This document shows positions 61,956 to 64,000 of a stretch of DNA of 64,000 nt, in pieces (position 1 is the stretch's first letter; every line of letters begins with the position of its first letter). Both the position numbers and the translations under genes were made by a program. Below the pieces are notes generated by a model, which saw only the letters and a program-made list of their open reading frames with translations, had not been told where the DNA came from and searched no databases. Source of the DNA: Allacma fusca (Eukaryota; Arthropoda; Collembola; Symphypleona; Sminthuridae); the NCBI GenBank assembly GCA_947179485.1, contig OX359250.1, positions 9,281,873-9,345,872 of the forward strand, read 5' to 3'.

Positions 61956-61965
61956 TATATATTTT
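61956..61965 (+). promoter_or_regulatory. TATA-like element before the small membrane-protein gene
   Basis: TATATATTTT lies 48 bases before the ATG at 62004, a layout like that of the two neighbouring genes. The motif is weaker than theirs and AT-rich sequence makes chance matches common. Confidence 0.3.
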
Positions 61966-62003
61966 TATAGTTGAGTAGCTTTTTACGGATTCGAAAACAA
62001 AAT

Positions 62004-62432
62004 ATGCTATTTCAAGTTCTGCAAAATCTACAAGGTCATGGAAGAGGTCTCCTAATGGCAGTCTTCATTGTCATCCTGTACTGGATGAAGGAGTTTATGG
62101 AACTTTTCCTCCGTCTTGTTTATGGTGTGGACAGAAGGTACCAGGAAAGCTCTTGTCTTTTTTCCGGAAGTATTGCACAACTTTGACACTTGCCTCTATT
62201 GCCCAGGTATATGTACGTGCCAGTGCCGCAAAACGCTCCCGTGGATTTGTCCACCATACGACCTTCCCCCATGAACTTTCAGCGCCGTGGTGACCTCTTT
62301 TACTATGTTTTTCATTTTGCAACGTCTATGACACTAGCTACCATTTTCTACTGCTTGGCCTTGTACGCATCCTCATCGGCGGACTACTATACGATGTCAT
62401 CGTTTGGTATCGATGGCTTTTTAGGAAATTAG
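62004..62432 (+). CDS. Orphan small membrane protein, two exons, two predicted membrane segments
   Basis: ATG at 62004; exon 1 (62004-62137) joins exon 2 (62207-62432) across a 69-base intron (gtacca to cccag) in phase 2, giving 119 residues. Segment one is LLMAVFIVILYWMKEFMELF (about residues 16-35). A Pro-rich loop includes YVPVPQNAPVDLSTIRPSPM. Segment two is about YYVFHFATSMTLATIFYCLA. No family recognised. The start is uncertain: the frame is open upstream from 61971 and an AG at 61970 could be a splice acceptor, but the TATA-like element at 61956 favours the 62004 ATG. Confidence 0.6.
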
Positions 62433-62839
62433 TTCCCCGAATACGCAGACCTAGTAGCCCACTTTTGTATTACTGAGAAATATGGATTGTTACCGATTCC
62501 CATAGAATGTTTAACATAAACAAATGCCAAGGTTTGCAAAATAATATCCTATAACTAGAAGCAATATTAAATTTAAGGAAACATATTTCAAAAATTTTAG
62601 TTTAAAAGTCCAATAATTATTTATCTTCTCAAACGAGCCGAGCCTTGAAATAATGTTCATGTATTATTTTTTTTCGTAATTTCGTACTCTAATTTGCACT
62701 CGCAAGAGGTCAAAGCGTTTTCTTTGATGATTAGTCCCACCCACGATTTTTAGGGAAAGGTTCAGACTTCAGAGACTTACTCTCGATACTTATCCTCCTG
62801 ATTCTGAGCAGTGAATCCAGTGGTATTTGCACAAAAACT
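62433..62839. other. Intergenic between two orphan genes
   Basis: AT-rich spacer with no coding recognised and no obvious AATAAA close to the 62432 stop. Confidence 0.6.
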
Positions 62840-62848
62840 TATAAAAAG
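62840..62848 (+). promoter_or_regulatory. TATA box of the 62.9-kb orphan gene
   Basis: TATAAAAAG followed by TGC lies 61 bases before the ATG at 62901, closely matching the element at 60745 in both sequence context and distance to the start codon. Confidence 0.5.
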
Positions 62849-62900
62849 TGCAACCAGGTTAGCATATCTGAAACAAAAATCAAACTAACCCCAGAACGAT

Positions 62901-63365
62901 ATGGAATTCGAGCTAGAGGGCGCTGTCATGACCATTGAGTCTGCCAGAGTAAGCATGGAGAAAGCCCTCAAATCTTTCAATCGAGCAAAGATGGCAGCAC
63001 AAACCGCGGATCGCGTTTCCCACATTACAAGAACATCCCTAGAGAATCTTCAAATTGGAGCAATATCCCGACAAGAATTCTGCCGTATTCATGAGGCTGA
63101 AAGTGGAACTGCTGGAGCAGAACCCCTTCAAGATGGAACTGCCTCAGGATGTCCTACGAGGATCTCTGCGATAGAATCTACAGTCCTGGAAGCTCAGAGT
63201 GGTGACCCGGTTTTGATGACACGATCATTTCCTGCCTTACATCCCTTCCAGAATCCGGACCCCCGGAACCATCCGACCAGCTCCGATGGTCACAATAGTA
63301 CGGTAGAAGAAATATTCTTCCATAATGCGCACCAGCCGGATGGGAATACTGAAAAAAATCCTTGA
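62901..63365 (+). CDS. Orphan single-exon protein, 154 residues
   Basis: ATG at 62901, 61 bases after a TATA box; continuous to TGA at 63363-63365. Residues about 8-52 form an Ala/Ser/Arg-rich amphipathic helix (RVSMEKALKSFNRAKMAAQT), somewhat like the helical part of the protein at 60804. The rest is Pro/Ser/His-rich and probably disordered (NPDPRNHPTSSDGHNSTVEE). No signal peptide, membrane segment or known domain. A candidate AATAAA is at 63764-63769. Its place in the TATA-led cluster supports a real gene more than its sequence does. Confidence 0.5.
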   Translation: MEFELEGAVMTIESARVSMEKALKSFNRAKMAAQTADRVSHITRTSLENLQIGAISRQEFCRIHEAESGTAGAEPLQDGTASGCPTRISAIESTVLEAQSGDPVLMTRSFPALHPFQNPDPRNHPTSSDGHNSTVEEIFFHNAHQPDGNTEKNP

Positions 63366-64000
63366 GTGTTATTGTCCAGTTTGTTGTAGCCAAACCTCCG
63401 CTCAAAAATAATTTCTGAGACTCTCTTTCTCAAAATAATATCCAATAATAGTGAAATATTCTAGTAGGATTATATTTTCCCTTGCAAGCCCCCTGGAATG
63501 ATATTATCCTATTTATTATTGTTTATGGAACTTCCTATACACTCAACTTTGTTGTATTTCTTCAACGTGACCAGTTTAGTTTTATGAGCCATGCGCCGTA
63601 CATAACTTGTGCTTCACCTGATCTTTCCAATTCAATACACATGTCATTTGTATTCTGTCCTGGTTCAGGCTTTAAGCCTCAACTTCCCCATACAAACTTC
63701 TCATTTGAAGTTGATTACTGCGGATAGGTAAGTGAGTAAATGGGGATCGTGGTTTCCCGATAAAATAAAACAGGCTTGCTAAATCCTCATTCCATTGATA
63801 AACCCTCTGCCTATTTATTCCTACACACTATAGAACATATAGTCCCATGATTGTTGGTGGTGGGGCCACGGATGATTAGTCTTCCCAGTAAAATGTCAGT
63901 AAAAACTTGCATCTGCAATAATTATTATCATTGCACAAACTCATCCACCTATAAGGTTCCTATACGTTGTATACTGACTCCGCCAATCAAGTAATGTGCA
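63366..64000. other. 3' flank of the orphan cluster; no further gene recognised
   Basis: A frame at 63482-63727 starts with TTG and has no TATA, ATG or splice support. AATAAA at 63764-63769 may serve the 62901 gene. Confidence 0.5.

Overview
The window is nuclear genomic DNA of an arthropod. The evidence is AT-rich sequence with many (CT)n and (TG)n microsatellites, spliced genes with GT-AG introns, a chitin-binding cuticle protein, and an NRBP pseudokinase closer to the insect form (Drosophila Madm) than to the vertebrate one. Long introns beside very compact genes would suit a copepod crustacean, but that placement is inference. No bacterial genes, CRISPR array, rRNA, tRNA or intact transposon were recognised.

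Layout. 1-27.5 kb has no recognisable exon apart from chance frames; it is probably a very long 5' intron of the NRBP gene, with a 200-base assembly gap at 7877-8076. 27.5-32.7 kb (+) holds nine exons of NRBP/Madm, lacking only the N-terminal exon(s). 33.9-39.6 kb (-) is a convergent, secreted Rebers-Riddiford-type cuticle protein gene; its tiny signal-peptide exon lies 4.5 kb from the rest. 39.7-47 kb has no assigned gene, but holds a candidate orphan exon (40.6 kb), a decayed-looking coding stretch (45.3-45.7 kb) and a 21-bp minisatellite (45.9-46.3 kb). 47.7-53 kb (+) is compact: a small basic nuclear-looking protein with a faint resemblance to the start of a histone-H3 fold, one or two possible extra exons, and a complete six-EF-hand CREC-family (reticulocalbin/calumenin/Cab45) gene ending in KEEL. 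55.1-55.9 and 59.6-60.0 kb (-) carry candidate terminal exons of unrecognised genes. 60.7-63.4 kb (+) is a cluster of three short orphan genes, each with a TATA-like element about 48-61 bp before its ATG. The first encodes a coiled coil with six tryptophans spaced exactly seven residues apart.

The genes do not form a pathway. NRBP is a cytoplasmic scaffold pseudokinase, the CREC protein is a Ca2+ binder of the secretory pathway, the cuticle protein is extracellular, and the 60-63 kb genes have no known role. The most unusual points are an exon-1 copy inside the CREC gene, an exon-like copy inside an NRBP intron, a GC-AG intron in NRBP, the Trp-heptad protein and its neighbours, and base skew that appears to change sign between the NRBP and cuticle-gene halves.
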